Part shown: positions 28,601 through 42,700 of the stretch, piece by piece
How the letters are laid out: the number at the start of each line of letters is the position of its first letter
How positions within the stretch are numbered: position 1 is the stretch's first letter
From: Tubiluchus corallicola
Taxonomy: Eukaryota; Priapulida; Priapulimorpha; Priapulimorphida; Tubiluchidae
Direction of reading: 5' to 3'
NCBI GenBank assembly: GCA_030141605.1
Contig: JAQGDQ010000054.1
Span: 312,001 to 372,000, forward strand
DNA: 60,000 bases
Notes under the pieces: model-generated
Seen by the model: the letters and a program-made list of their open reading frames with translations, nothing else
Databases searched by the model: none
Told to the model about the DNA's origin: nothing
Program-made: the position numbers and the translations under genes

Positions 28601-30645
28601 CACATCCAAGGGCGGACTGGGTCCATGGGATCCTGAGACATCAGAAGGTCTTCGGGGGTAAAAATATTCGTATTCGGAGGACAAAACCTAATAGAACTGT
28701 AACTGAAAAATTACAGACTGTTTCTTCTCTCTATAGCAAAGAAAGTAGCAGGAGTACACTTTATTGGGTAATCGATAATTATCAATATACGAAGATTCAC
28801 CTTAGTGAGGTTGTAACATGTAAGCTTTATTAGCTTTGTATAGACGATACCAGCTCAGATATCACGTACCTGCTCAGATACCTGCATCCTATGATCACAT
28901 ACGTGCACGATACGGTTTTCTCTTCGTAAAGAGGCATCGGCAATCACGTTTATGCGCTCTGCTTAAGATGGCTAATGAGATTTTGTAAGATGACGCTGCT
29001 GAGCTTATTGAAAAGACAATGCAGGTCATCGAGTACGTCATTTAGTAGTATCTTCGTTTAAAAATATCCAACACTGTTTCTCTACAACACATTTTGTCCA
29101 GTAGCCCCGAACAATTTTACAACATTATTTATATCAAATAAACCTACGAAAGCTATACGAAGTGATAGTTTGGAAAATTATACACCTCCACTGGAACTCA
29201 AAACCAAGATCTTCTACTTTCTAAGCTGACGGTTTTCATTTAGGTACATGTTTGCCAATTATCCGTTGTTATTTATTCATACTGTGTATTGATGTATACA
29301 ATGAACTATTAACTAATAAACTCTTATTATTGTTGTCATGTAATAACAGTAACACGTTTTTTAAGGTAGTGCTAAATACCTACTTAGGCTACTTTCATAC
29401 TCTGACGTCACATCACAAATAATAAAAGTAAATGTAAGTACAACTGTGGCAGGTAAAATTTAGGACCAATAGTTTTATTCCAATTTAGTAAACATATATA
29501 ATTGAGATGAGCCTAAGTTTGGTTAGATCCGGTTTCAAATTAGGATTTGATATTTTATTTGATTCGCTTTGCATCACATTTTTACCAAAGTGTGTCTAAA
29601 ACTGCTAGTATTTTGGAAACTTTTTCAAGGAAGTCAATAATTCAGCCATTATTTATTTTTTAAATGACAGCACTACAGGATTTTAATACAATGATAGTTT
29701 CCTCGGTAATCAAACATTAGTATTATATTTCAAAACTTGTCATAAAATACGTATCTAACAATTAACACATGTATTGCAAAAAAATCTTTTTTAAGTAAAT
29801 CTTCAGCTAAAGAAATGAAACTTTTCTGCATAATTATTCAGTTTGGTTTGGTTCACGTTACACTGCATGCAGATGATGACTTTCAATTTGGCAAGCAACT
29901 TCTGTTTTAGCAGACAGCAAAAATGCTCTTCAGGTTTTGACAATAAAACAAATAAAGAAAAAAGGAAAAGAGAAAGCAAACAAAAAAAAACAAATCAGAA
30001 TGTCATCTAGCATACTAATCAACCAAACAAAAAAGAAAGGTGAATAACTTTCATGTTCAATTATTAAATTTATACTGCCAGTGGTCACAGGTCATAGACA
30101 CGATACTGGCCAGTCTTACTACTGCCTAGCTTACATCAGCAGCCTCTGCTAGCCTGCTACACGACATGTGCATGTAAACACTGAATGCTCAGGCTTGTCA
30201 CAAAAGTTGCATTTCATTGATTATCATTCGTGTCTGAACAAGAGACGCTAAGCAGGGAACGAGTTCAGTAAACATCTCATTGGTGTCAATAGCACTTAAG
30301 TACTCAACAATAAAGCATTTATTAGACACGCTTTTCCATAAAAAAGACATAAATAGTTAATCAGCATGGAATTTTGCAGCAGAAGAAGAGCAAAACATAT
30401 AGATTTTTCGCCGCTTGCCTCTTAATTGTAGAGAAGCACATTCTAACAGCAATTTTCATTTGAGAAGATAAAAAGCATGTAAAATGTTACCCGCCACAAC
30501 AGTGTCTTTATAGCAAAGTTACTTATAGTAAAACTGTAAGGATGAAAAAGAGGAATTTAAAGCCATTCTGCTGTTGTACATTAATATATTAATTCATCCC
30601 AGACATTTCAGTCATTTGAGGAAGACAGAAAGAGGAAAGAAAAGC

Positions 30646-30715
<70 letters not shown>

Positions 30716-33700
30716 GCTTACTATGTTTTGTTTTAGCCAATAAAAGCATTTACCCAGATTGTCACAAGTATTTCTAAAACCCATGCAAAGAAAGCTAATA
30801 CACATGTGAAGCACACTTCTTAGAATCAGCATGTTTTTATTTATAGTTAGCACAACAATCGTTTCTACTTCACAATGATTGTCAAGCCGGAAATAACGCC
30901 AAAAACACTTTCAATAACATTATGGCACTCAAATTATCAACATTATCAACTGAAACAATCGCTGCACCAACTATGAACAAAAACAAGGTGAATCTTAGAA
31001 GCTGGCTCTTTAGCATTATACATTTCTAAGAATTTTTTACAGCTCTTACCTCAAGGCTTCCTCTTGCACAGTACTGTGTTAATATACAAATATTTGGTGG
31101 GACTATGCAAGCTCCAATGCAAGGAACTAGGTTTTCATGCCGTAGTTCTCTAATCTGTCAAAAAATGAATCATTATTCTTTTTTGGCTGGGATCTCTATA
31201 AGAAAAACAATCACCTGATCAACTGAGTAACTGAGGAGTAACTTAGTAAGGATCAACTAAGTAAGAACACTAACAATTTATAAAACCTATTATTAACTAT
31301 ATATTAAGTTTTGAAATAAGCGACAATAAAGTACTGCCATGAGTCGACTTTTACAAAATGCTACCACGTGGGATTAGGTGGCACTGTCATTACTAATTGC
31401 TTTTTCGAACAAATGGTAAGACAATATTCTTATGGACTTATTAAAATTTCACATGTTATATCTTAACTGGACACAACAGGGTGACAGCTTAACAATGACA
31501 GTGGTGATATCATACTCAATATATGCATGTTCATCTAGAGTTAAAGACAATTACAAATAATAAATAAAAAACTGCTGCATTATATTAATTGAAACATCTG
31601 TGTTAGCGTGACCATCCATCCAGATTTCCCAAATGCGTTAAGGAATGAAGAATGTCAGAGAGCCAAATGTGTCCAGAAATTGCTAGGAAAATGAGCAGTT
31701 TATGTCATATTTTTGAAATTACAATTAATTCAAATGCAGGTCAGTAAAGCGTAATCTAAAAAATGTTTGCCAATTCAACTTTACAGCACAATTATAATAT
31801 TTGTTAACTATGATTTTTCAGCTTTTTTAAGTTTGTTTATATCTTGTTTGGCTTCTTCAGCAATATACAACCCTCTTTAGTGTACTTAGCCCAGCTGTCC
31901 AGTTAATAGCTGTACACTGAGTTCCATAAAACATGGTTAAACCCGAGTTTTAAATGATTCAGAATGACTTTGAATACACGTGATAAAATATATAACTACA
32001 GTCTACAAATTGCAAGCTGAAATCTAAAAATAAGTCTCAAAGCACAAAATTTTGGTTTTTCGTGGTATTAAACTTCTAACTTAACAGGTTTCTAGACTGC
32101 AATGCCATATAACAATTTTTTCATTATAGGCTAAGCATCAACACAGAAAACTAATAATTGTTCAGTTTTTTGCATCATTTCTAGACTTCAAAATATTAAG
32201 CTGTTATAAATCACAGATTTGTTGCCCCGAGTTACTGACCCACCACGAGTCCAGAATGACTCAGCTCCAAGTTGCCTCTCCCAAGGGTGTCAGAGAAAAA
32301 CACTTTCACAAAGTGTCACCCTAATTTATGCAGTAATCTGTGAATATACTTACAACTTTAAATTCTTTCCTTATTCCTCGGGTAACTTCCAGGTTCTTTT
32401 TGTTAATCATTTTGATTGCAACAACTACGCCTTTATAGGTACCAACGGAAATGCGAGGGTTCTCTATGTTCTCATGGGCATCGGCATGGAAGCTGTGCCT
32501 GTATTCCAACTATAGAAATGAGCATACGTTCAGCAACTTAGGAGAATATTATATATCAGAGAATGTAATCTTCTTAAAACTAAATGGTGGGATAACATTC
32601 AATTTGTGAAACTAGAACGGTGACACTAAATGTTAAATGTTTGAATTTTTGCACTGAATGCAGTTTGCATCGATAACATAGAGGGTTAATGTCAGCATTT
32701 ATTTTTTAGTCGGTACACTGCATGCTGGAAGGCATTCAAAGGCAGGGTCTACTCAAGGAAATGTATCTGGCGTGTCTAGAACCCAATTCATTGTCAACGA
32801 TATTGTGCAATAAAGCCTCATTAGCAACAACAACACTGAGTGGCTGTTTAAGACCACATATTATTTTACTTTATGTGCCTCCTTTAAACTGTCTCACTCC
32901 ATAACTACGTTTAAGTCTGTTTATCAGACTAGATGGAATAGTCTAGAGGTAATACATCTACTTTCTGTATGGGAGATCATGCATTTGATACTGTGGCCAG
33001 TTCATATCAAGGACTTTGAAAATGGTACCTGATGCTGCCCACATCATAGTTAAGGTGTAAGTAGGGTAACAATAATCTTTGTTACACAGTTCAAATATGT
33101 TATTGACAGTCGGCAAAAAGTTTTGAGTTTATGATACTTGTTAATCCAAGACAACTGTAAATAAAGATATTATAATTTCTTTGTCACTGTAATTGTCATT
33201 ATCATTATTATTATAATGTTATATTTGTTGTAGTCTTTAATAGCGTCTTTTGGTATTGGCTTCTAAATTTTAAGTTTTATTGTAGTGCATTACTATATGT
33301 GTGATGAGTGTCACAGTTCATAAATAGTTAATCAATCTCTCTGAGAGATCAATGAACTGGGAGCGGTGTCTCAGCCACATTCAGTTTTCTACGCATCCTC
33401 CCTCTATGAGGTATGATTACGAGGTGAGAGCCTATGAATGATAGCATCTAGAGAGTATTGAACTGGTCACACATATATACACAGTCACACAAAGTGCTGG
33501 CACCTTATCCACTCAGCCACACCAAAATTTATATCTAAAAAAGAAATGTTTAGCAAAACAGAAGGTATAACTTTTAAATATCTTACATTTCTGCTGCTTG
33601 CAAGGTGACTGTTCTAAATACATATTTTAAAACTCCAAACGAAGTTAATATAATATTTCATAAAGTTAATCCAAATTTAACCAAAATAGGCAAAATTACA

Positions 33701-36700
33701 TAGTCAACAATTTTTCAAAAGATTGCAAAATGTTGCTACACGGCTAATCATGCAAAAATTCTGAATCGATCTGTAGGATAAGTAGGCAGTTTCACAACCC
33801 TCATCTTGCATTACCAATGCTGTGTATTACTTACGGGTTTCACATTGTGTGAATCTATGAATGGAGTATTCTGCACTGCTCTAGTTATAATAACGTCACG
33901 AAAATCTATTTTCCATTGAAGACTAGCTAATTTTTGCTCGTATCGAAAATGCCTGGAAAAAATACAATTCCGATTAAAAATAAATATCTAGATACCTATC
34001 TATCAAAAATATGGTCAGTACAAATCCTATAAGGTCAGAACAAAAAACAAAAAAAAACAATAATAAAATATCAGACCGTATTAGTAAACTACTGTTCACA
34101 TTACCTAAGAATAAAAATGAGAGCTACAAGCACAAGGCCAATAAGAGTCCCAGCCATTACACCAGTTTGCCACGTGTCTGTAAAGCAAAAATGTTTTGAA
34201 TTAGCTCACATCAATTTATTCTTCAGTGCTTAGTAAAAGTGTTTGGAATGTTCGTCTACTTTTTTCATCTACTTTTAATCTACCTCTACTTTTGTGGCAT
34301 CTACAGTACATGTATTATCATTTACTTTATGTAACATCTACTTTCGTACAGGAAATTAAAATCTTCCTTGTAATTCATGCGTGTCGTGATTGAGGTCATG
34401 TTAATCATATCAACAATCGTAGGCAGCCGATTGTTATGGCTCAGGTGGCCGCACCTTTCTGTGAGCAATTACAACCTGTCGTTAAATACTTGTTCTTAAA
34501 AAAAATAACATTATTTTTTGTTTTTGCAATTTGCAAATGTCTATAAGACGATTACCAGACAATGATCAAATATATTACCATAGTTGGCAAATTTAGCTTT
34601 GCCATAATTAGATTTTTTGAGAAAAATATTTCAGTGGCATTTAACGATAGTAGTGCCTATTTAGGCCTAATAATCTTTTACTTATTGAGTAATTGGCCTA
34701 ACAAATGTCCAGCAAGCAGAACCATAAAACATGGATATTAGAAAACGGTTTGACGATTTTTACCTCACAAATATTGCATCAGTATTTATTAATGAGTTGG
34801 CGGTATCAACTGGGCCTGTTTGGCCTCTGGATGGCATCACGTTTCAGTTTGCTGTTTGTCATGGTATCTTGCAGTTACCAGTGTCACGAGAAAATATTCT
34901 AATTTCAATTATTTAATTAATTCAATTATTTTAATACACTGATAATATTTTTTGTCGCTGTTGGTTTTAGTGCATTGTCGTTAGTTTTTGAAAATTTCGT
35001 TTGTTACGTTCCTGTATTATTATTGCAATTGCTTTTGTTCATCCTATTCACATATTGAATAAGGAGTCATTCGTGTACCGTGTACCAAACACTCACTAAG
35101 AGAAAATGCATTTACATAATAAATAAGACACCTAAGAAAAAGAAACTCTTAAACACGTTGGGCTAGCCTACTAGACACTGTTGTCGTTAGGCCTGATTCT
35201 TCAAAAACATAATGTTTAAATGTTTAAAGTAGTCTGTTGTCATTTAAAATACATACAAACATTTTACTGTAGTGAAAAATAAAAACTATGTATATGTAGT
35301 TACAGTATAAGAGGACTTACTTATAAGAGTAGTCATTTATAAAATTTGCTTATGAAGAGTACTTTCTTTACAGTGCCAGTGTGTATGCAGTTAATATCAG
35401 TATTGATTCAACTGTATTAAAAGCACATTTAGTTGTTAGATTTTTGTTTTGAATACATTTAGCCTGACACCCCTATTCTCATAAATATACTGAAACTGGC
35501 TTACAAGTGCACTTTGAGTTGTCAAACCCACAGTATGGTTCATCTCGTGGAGCTTTGCCTCCTAACCATTTAATCTTCCGAGTTGGTTTGTAAATCTGAA
35601 AAACAAATGATAAACAACATAAAAGTTAGATGAATATTGTAATAAGAAAAAGCTCGTGTTATCAATTTTAATGCACTACTTTAGCATTAGGTATTATAAC
35701 AACACATAAATTAAGGTAAATAGTTGCAACAGCTTAGCTTAGGATGGCATTCTCTAAATAAACCTACCTATCTGTGCATTTAAAAAACATTTAAATTAAA
35801 AATGTTTTATCTTGCAATAAATTTGTTATTTATCACTAAAGTCACCAGCATTTGATGTCATGCTTTTTATAATAATACGCCATAGCTGCTTGGAAAATTT
35901 TCTTCAGTTTTAAGCTGTACATTACCAGAATTATACCTAGTCATGTAAACAAATTAACTAAAAAATATTTTCACCAAAAAACATTTTCAACTTTGCCAAT
36001 CAAAATGCAACAGAAGAAAACTACGGTTTCAAGTGCAGGCCTAATTGAAGACAACAAAAAAAGTAAATAAAAATTCACTCTTTCACAAAAATTTTCTTAC
36101 CGGTAAATCACCGCCGTCCTTACTAGGCTGAAATTCACCAATCGGTGTCAATGCGTAAGGTATTAATTTCGTCCCAGAAGTATCGTCATCCAAAGACAAA
36201 ACGCTGTAATTACCTTCTGCATTGCCATGTTCGTTGATCCGTACATCGTGACCTTGCTTACCTAGATCGGATTATAGAAAACAAGAACACTTCACTAAGC
36301 TAATGGTCAATTAGTGACTGTTGCACAGTTCACATTTCGTATTAAATCTGGCAGAATAATCTCAGCTGAAAAAATAAAAATCACAATGTTCTCTTTTATT
36401 AGTAAAGGGTATTTCTATAAAAAGGTTATGAAAATTTTAGTCTTATCATGTTTCTTTTGTGCATCAAAGATTTCTGTCATACCATCACAACTTCAACATC
36501 ATCATAGCACTGGGTGAACCCACAAAGTTATACTTTCAAGAAAATTATAGTGCTTCAAAGTTTAGGGTTACATTTGAATTTGTTTGCTTCTTAAATGGCA
36601 AATGCATGAGTTGGTTTGTTTAACAAATTTGTATAAAGTCTGGGTACTGTGACCATATAGCTGCAGTTTCCTACAGCACTTTATATGAGTAAAATAATAC

Positions 36701-39700
36701 ATATTCTACCGTATAATGTCCGATTTAAGCAATTTTAAGACATGATATGATGTACATAGTATTACATATGATATGTATTTTTATACATACACGTATACGA
36801 ATATTATTATGTAGTTATATGCTAAAACGTCTGTACTACGTACGTAAGAAGTGATATACAAGGTGAACAGAAAAAAAGCATGAATATTCATACTTTAATG
36901 TGCATGATAATTTGCTATTTATGCCATCTATCAATAATCAATTAGCATATTTATCACAAAAAAGTCAGTGCTACATCATCTTATCTCTTCATCTATTATG
37001 GGCTTCGTTATTGGCTTTTGAAAGATCTTAATATTTAATGGAACAGCAAAGTTTTTAAACACAGAGGGCTATGATGAATAAAATATGAGAGCTTACTCGA
37101 ATAGACACTGTCAACAATATGAAGAAGTATCTCAGTTCCATTTAGTGCCGTGTCAATACTGCCATTATATATCTTCAGGGTTTTGTTCAGTGCAATGGCA
37201 TAAACCATGACGGCATCATAGGCATGAGCTGCTGACACAGGAACCTAGTAACAAATAAAAAATACAGGTTAAAGAAATTTAAGTCGCAACAATAAATATG
37301 TACAAAGTAGTAATATCTGTTTAACCCTTATGAGACTAGTCATGCAAAAACTGCGAGATGAATTTGAGGACCAAAATTGCAAACCTGGATAGCGAGCTAT
37401 TTGTGTGTACCATATAGTTTTACATGCTTAGTGTTTATTTTATGCCCAACTTCTGTTTTCTAGTTACAGTCTTAAAGTATGCACATTTTGGAATTTTGTA
37501 CAAGCTGTTTTGACCTTATGTTTGCCATTGACGATTTCCATATAAAACCATTATAAACATCACAAGGAAAACTGAAAACTCCAAAATGTGGTTTTGAAGG
37601 GTTAAGACATCAAAGATTAAGGATTAGGCATTTAAGGATTAGGATAAGACATTTAAGGATTAGGCATTAAAATACATACCAATAAATGATTTTGTAGAAT
37701 AGAAGGAGCTCTTGGCACATCAAATCTCTCATATGTCAACTGCTGTGTTTCATTTAAAAACATCTTCCATCTGTAGTCGAATTCCAACCTGGGAGTTAAT
37801 TTGAACACGTGGCGAAAGCCCAGCACCGACATCTCACTCTTGGCATATCGATCCAAGAATACCTTATCACTTTCTAAAACTGCAATAAATGCCAAAGATA
37901 AAAAAACACATAAACAAAAGCGAATTCAGCTAATAACTCATTACATATTACATAACCTAAACGCTGCATTCGTAAGGCTTGGTGTTTGTTCTATTGTGTA
38001 CAAAATATGAAAAATTATTCTGATTTTGTACCCAAATACTGTACCGTTAAATATGATATCTACACTGTAGCAAATACAATGATAACAAAACCACACTTAC
38101 ATTTTTGGAAATCTTTGGTAGCTTCGCTATTGTCGTTATGTTCGTTTACTGCCACAACCACGTATTCACTCATTGTGATCTCTTTGCTTTTATCTTTGGC
38201 ATTCAGTGCAGAGACCATGTCAATGACGTAATCATTTTGGTCGGTTACCAACACATAAACTAAAGGTTAAAAACATTCATTGTACAACAATAGAAACATG
38301 AACAACTGCAAAATAAGAATGTGGAAGTCCAACTGAATTTTATTTACTTATTTATTTAGTTTCATTACTTTTTTTGTTATAATAGCTTTTATTTGTAGCA
38401 ACACTATCCATACAAAAAAAAATCAAATTTAGAAGACAACAGAAATGGTAAACTAATCAAAAGAGACCACTAATTTGGACTCCGCAGGTTCATCATTTTT
38501 ACTACAACATTCTCGGTCAAAAATATACAAATAGGTCTGTGTAAGCAGGATTATTTCCAGAAAAGTAATATTGATTATTGAAGAGCTCTTTGGATGTGTT
38601 CTGGGGTGGATTTGGGCTGACAAAAAGGAGGGGCAGTCAGCAGTGAAAAAGTCACCAAGCTAAACATCAGGGGAAGCACTGTAAGCTCCTCCTGCTTTAA
38701 GACAGGCTGCCCCTCCACCGCCTCAAATCTGCCGTTAGTTGTACTCCACTGATACAAAGGGTGATTAAATACAAACTGCACATTATGCTTCTCTGTGCAC
38801 ACCTCATTTTTAGAAGGCCTTAATAAAAAATGATCCATTTTCATTCAGTGAATCTAAGGAATTTTACAATATAATCAGTTTGAGTTAAAAACATTCAGTG
38901 CCTACCCCAACCACATAAGTGTTTCAAAACCACCATTACGCAAACAGAAACACGCGTACACACTCCTGTTATTTTAATCCAGATGATGTTCAAAACGGTG
39001 CAGCACATTACTGTTCTTGAGTAACACGTTAATATCTCAAAATGATTATAATTATATTGTAGAATTTCCTTGAGTTTTCTGATAACAATGATACAAAAAG
39101 GCCTTCTGGAAATGAAATCAACTGTATATAAACAAGTGCCATGTGTAGTTTCTATTTTTTCATGATACTGTTAGTTATATGTATTTCAAAGTTAACATAC
39201 TCATTTGCTTTTGGACGCAATTTAATTTCGCCAATTGGTACAAATACGTACTAAAGTAAATCTCATACCAAATTGAATTACACCTTTTGAGCATGTTAAG
39301 CTAAGTACATTTGCTTTAAGTTATATTCCAGAGACTAAAAAATCTTTTGTACGAAACTAAAACAGTTTTTTGCTATACCACCGATCTCAATATACTAAGT
39401 TGCACAAACACTAATCAACCACGAAGCTGCATAATTAAAAAAACACAAAATTATGACCCAGTCTGTAACAGACTCAAGTTGAAAATGACTACATCACCAG
39501 GTCAGGGTTCCCACAGAATTTTAAAATAAATTTCTCTGACTTTTCCTTGACCAAATATTGATTTCCAATGACCAAGATAAGCAGAAACTGCATTACCAGT
39601 GTACATATTCAAACATTTTTATGTATGCCATTCATACATATACTGATATATAAAGTGTTAGCACAGTTACAGAGCACAAACAATAGATTTTTTGCAATGG

Positions 39701-42700
39701 CCTCCTCCTCCTCCTCCTCCTTCCAGCCATCCCGTTCCACCCACTTTCTTCTTCAAACTCTTCAAAACTTTTCAGCAAAAATGGATACTTGGGTACAAAG
39801 GATACAAATAGTGCAAATGTATTGCCACAAACTCTTCAATTAACAAAATTGGTTGATTGTCAGTTAAACGTGTTAAATGTGTGCAGTTATGCTTAATTAA
39901 AACATTTTAAATCATAAACCACTTGTACAACACGCTACATTAATATGTATGTTATATTCTTGTTATACAAGTCACTTGAAACTTTAGAAACAGATACATG
40001 TATATTGAATTCCCAATATAATAATTTACTTGGGCTGAATCACACATTCATCAACCAACCATGCCATTTTTGCATTGTAGATTTACTTGAATTATGAAAT
40101 TACATTAAATAATCACATTAATCACATTAAATAAACTTTCTTAATCCAATCATTTTTTGGAACAGAAATCGAAATTGGGAGCCTGCCATAGCAAAATTTT
40201 ATTTGAACACAAATCGCTGAAAATGTGTTTGGAAAAATATCGGTTCACACTGATTATTTTTGCAACCCTTTCCAATTTTCCTGACTTTTCGCCCTGGGCA
40301 TTTTCATCATTTTCTTGACTTTTAACAAAAGTATCTTTTTCCATGACATTTCTATGACTTTCCAGGATAGCCTGTATTTTCAAGGATTTTTCAGGATTTT
40401 CCCTGACTGTGGGAACCCTGCCAGGTGCTTAAAACCACTGACTTTACTTACTTCGTGTCTCAGATGCAGTTCTGTCCACAATATTCTTGATGGTCTTTGC
40501 CTCTTTACTAGAGTACATATTAGCTATTCTCTCTTCACCAAGAATTTTCACTTTGTGTTTTTGGGCAAGATAACGCATAGTTTCTATGGTCTTCATGAAC
40601 CTGAAAAAAGCATGTCAAAATCAGAGTTTTTACCAGAATTCCTATTCAATTTCTTTTAATATTACAAATATTCCAAATTCTGATATTTCTGAAGTCTTGT
40701 TTGTTCTTAATATGGTGGCTTTTGCTTAGTTTCGGTTAGTTTAGTTTATCTGACACTCATAAAATAATACAACAAAATAATAAAGACACTAAATCATTGT
40801 TGATTCGATCGATATCAAACAATGCAATTTGTTTACATGTGCCTATCGTTGTATTGTATAGCTGTATTACAATAGCCACGCAGCTTTAATAACTGTACTT
40901 ACGATTAACTCTTAAGTTGTTACCGAAATGCATAAATCTGTATTTGTTTGAATGTTTATATGTTTGCTAGATAAATAAATCTTGAAATCTCATAATACAA
41001 TACTGATTTAAATCAGTAGCGTTTAAATATTTCTGGAATAATTTGGTATTCATAACAGGAAACAAGGGATGTCCATTTATATGTGATGGTAGGGAATTCG
41101 ATATTGGCACAACACAATATAAGAAATAAGCGAAACTCAAATCAAGAGAGTCTAAACTAGTTATGGAAACACGTCTCACACATAATTCTAGAGGATGATT
41201 CCGCCTAGTGTTCTCAGTTATCGCACGACATGTCGCTGTCTAAATCCACTTTTTTGTGTATGATATTATAACATATTACCAAATCACTTTTAGGCGTCTT
41301 TGCTTAAGAGATTCTACGCTTAGTAAGTCTCTTAAGGTAAGATGCAGAGTTTATATTACATCTGTAAAAAACTATACGTGCAAAATAACTTGGACATATC
41401 CAGCGTATCCATAACGCCATGACGGGACTGAGACCAAGCAGAGTAGCAGTATTCCATAATTGGCCTGACAAATACCTTATAATTCCTGAGAAATGATTAA
41501 AATTTCTTGTATCGAATACTCTAAATAACACGTTCACAATTCTTCCAGATTTCTTAGAAATTTCGATACAACGCAATTTAACTTTCTTTGATATCATTAC
41601 CAAGTGTATCCATAAAAACTAGGTAATACATGACCACTGTACAATGAATAAATTCTGACAGGATTTTTGTTGCCTTTATGTACCATGCATTTGCCATATA
41701 CCATGCCATGAGTATGAGCATTTAGAATGTTTTTTCGACTAAGTAGCCGGATTATTCGAAATGATTGCTGACATATGAGTCATAATAATGACTGTTATCT
41801 AGGCTCAGCTTGTTGACCAGTGTCCGACACATAAGAAAAAACGACTACGTCTATTGCTATCGAGCGTACAAATAAACTCGATTGTTATATATTAATTTTA
41901 TTATTATTATTACACTGCCTACACTTATTTCTTTCTCTTTCCTTTGCTTTTTTCGAGAGCCTCACAAAGTCCAATGTGAACGTTTCCTGGGTGTTCAGGA
42001 AAAATCGTAAAAAATCGGGTGCAGCGCCGTTTGCGGAAAATCGCGGACTTCCCATTAAAGAAGCTTATAAACTTGTAATACCCAGCCATAGCCGAATAGA
42101 TTATTCCACATAGTCAAATGGATTATTCCACTGCTTCTAATTAGATAGCCATTCTCCCAAACTAGAAAGTTTAAACGAAAAAGGCTCAAAAATTACTTAT
42201 TTTCACTTCCGATCCTTCCATTGATCTTGCTTTCCGAAAACAGATTCTTAATAGCTAGACATCAGATTGAGATCTTTCGTCTGATAGAGCCACGTACCAA
42301 CAGTATTGATACAATTGATTAGCAATACTGAAAACTCGCGAGATTTCCCCTTGTTAGTCGTCAAGAGGGTCATCAAGAGAGTCGTCAAGTCGCCATTTTT
42401 AACAAATCTTTTGACAGTTTGTCAGTTGGATACTTTTTTACTTTTAAGTCGTACCGTTCAAGCATCTAATGTTTAATAAAAGGGATTAATTCCAAGGATC
42501 TTGGGAAAAGATTCTGGGTAGGAATACAAAAGGCAGTGTTACTAACACTGTTATTAAAAGAGCTTGAAATAAAATTTATAACACGCATCACTATCATAAT
42601 TAGTGTGCAGAGAAAAATGTGGATGTGATGTGACGAAAAATCTCATTCGAGATCCATGCCTCTGCATTGATTTTACCCAGAATTACGAACAAACGCCGAT

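Larger units (their letters stand above)
24152..31049 (-). other. Longest intron of gene B (6.9 kb)
   Basis: Flanked by the 105-nt and 72-nt exons; in gene A the equivalent intron is about 0.5 kb. Contains the 25.4-26.0 kb minisatellite, a tRNA-derived repeat near 28.3-28.6 kb and a (GA)n tract at 30.65 kb. Nothing else recognised. Confidence 0.85.

Noticed and set aside
28435-28833. 132-codon + strand open frame
   Set aside because: It overlaps a tRNA-derived SINE on the - strand and shows no family motif.
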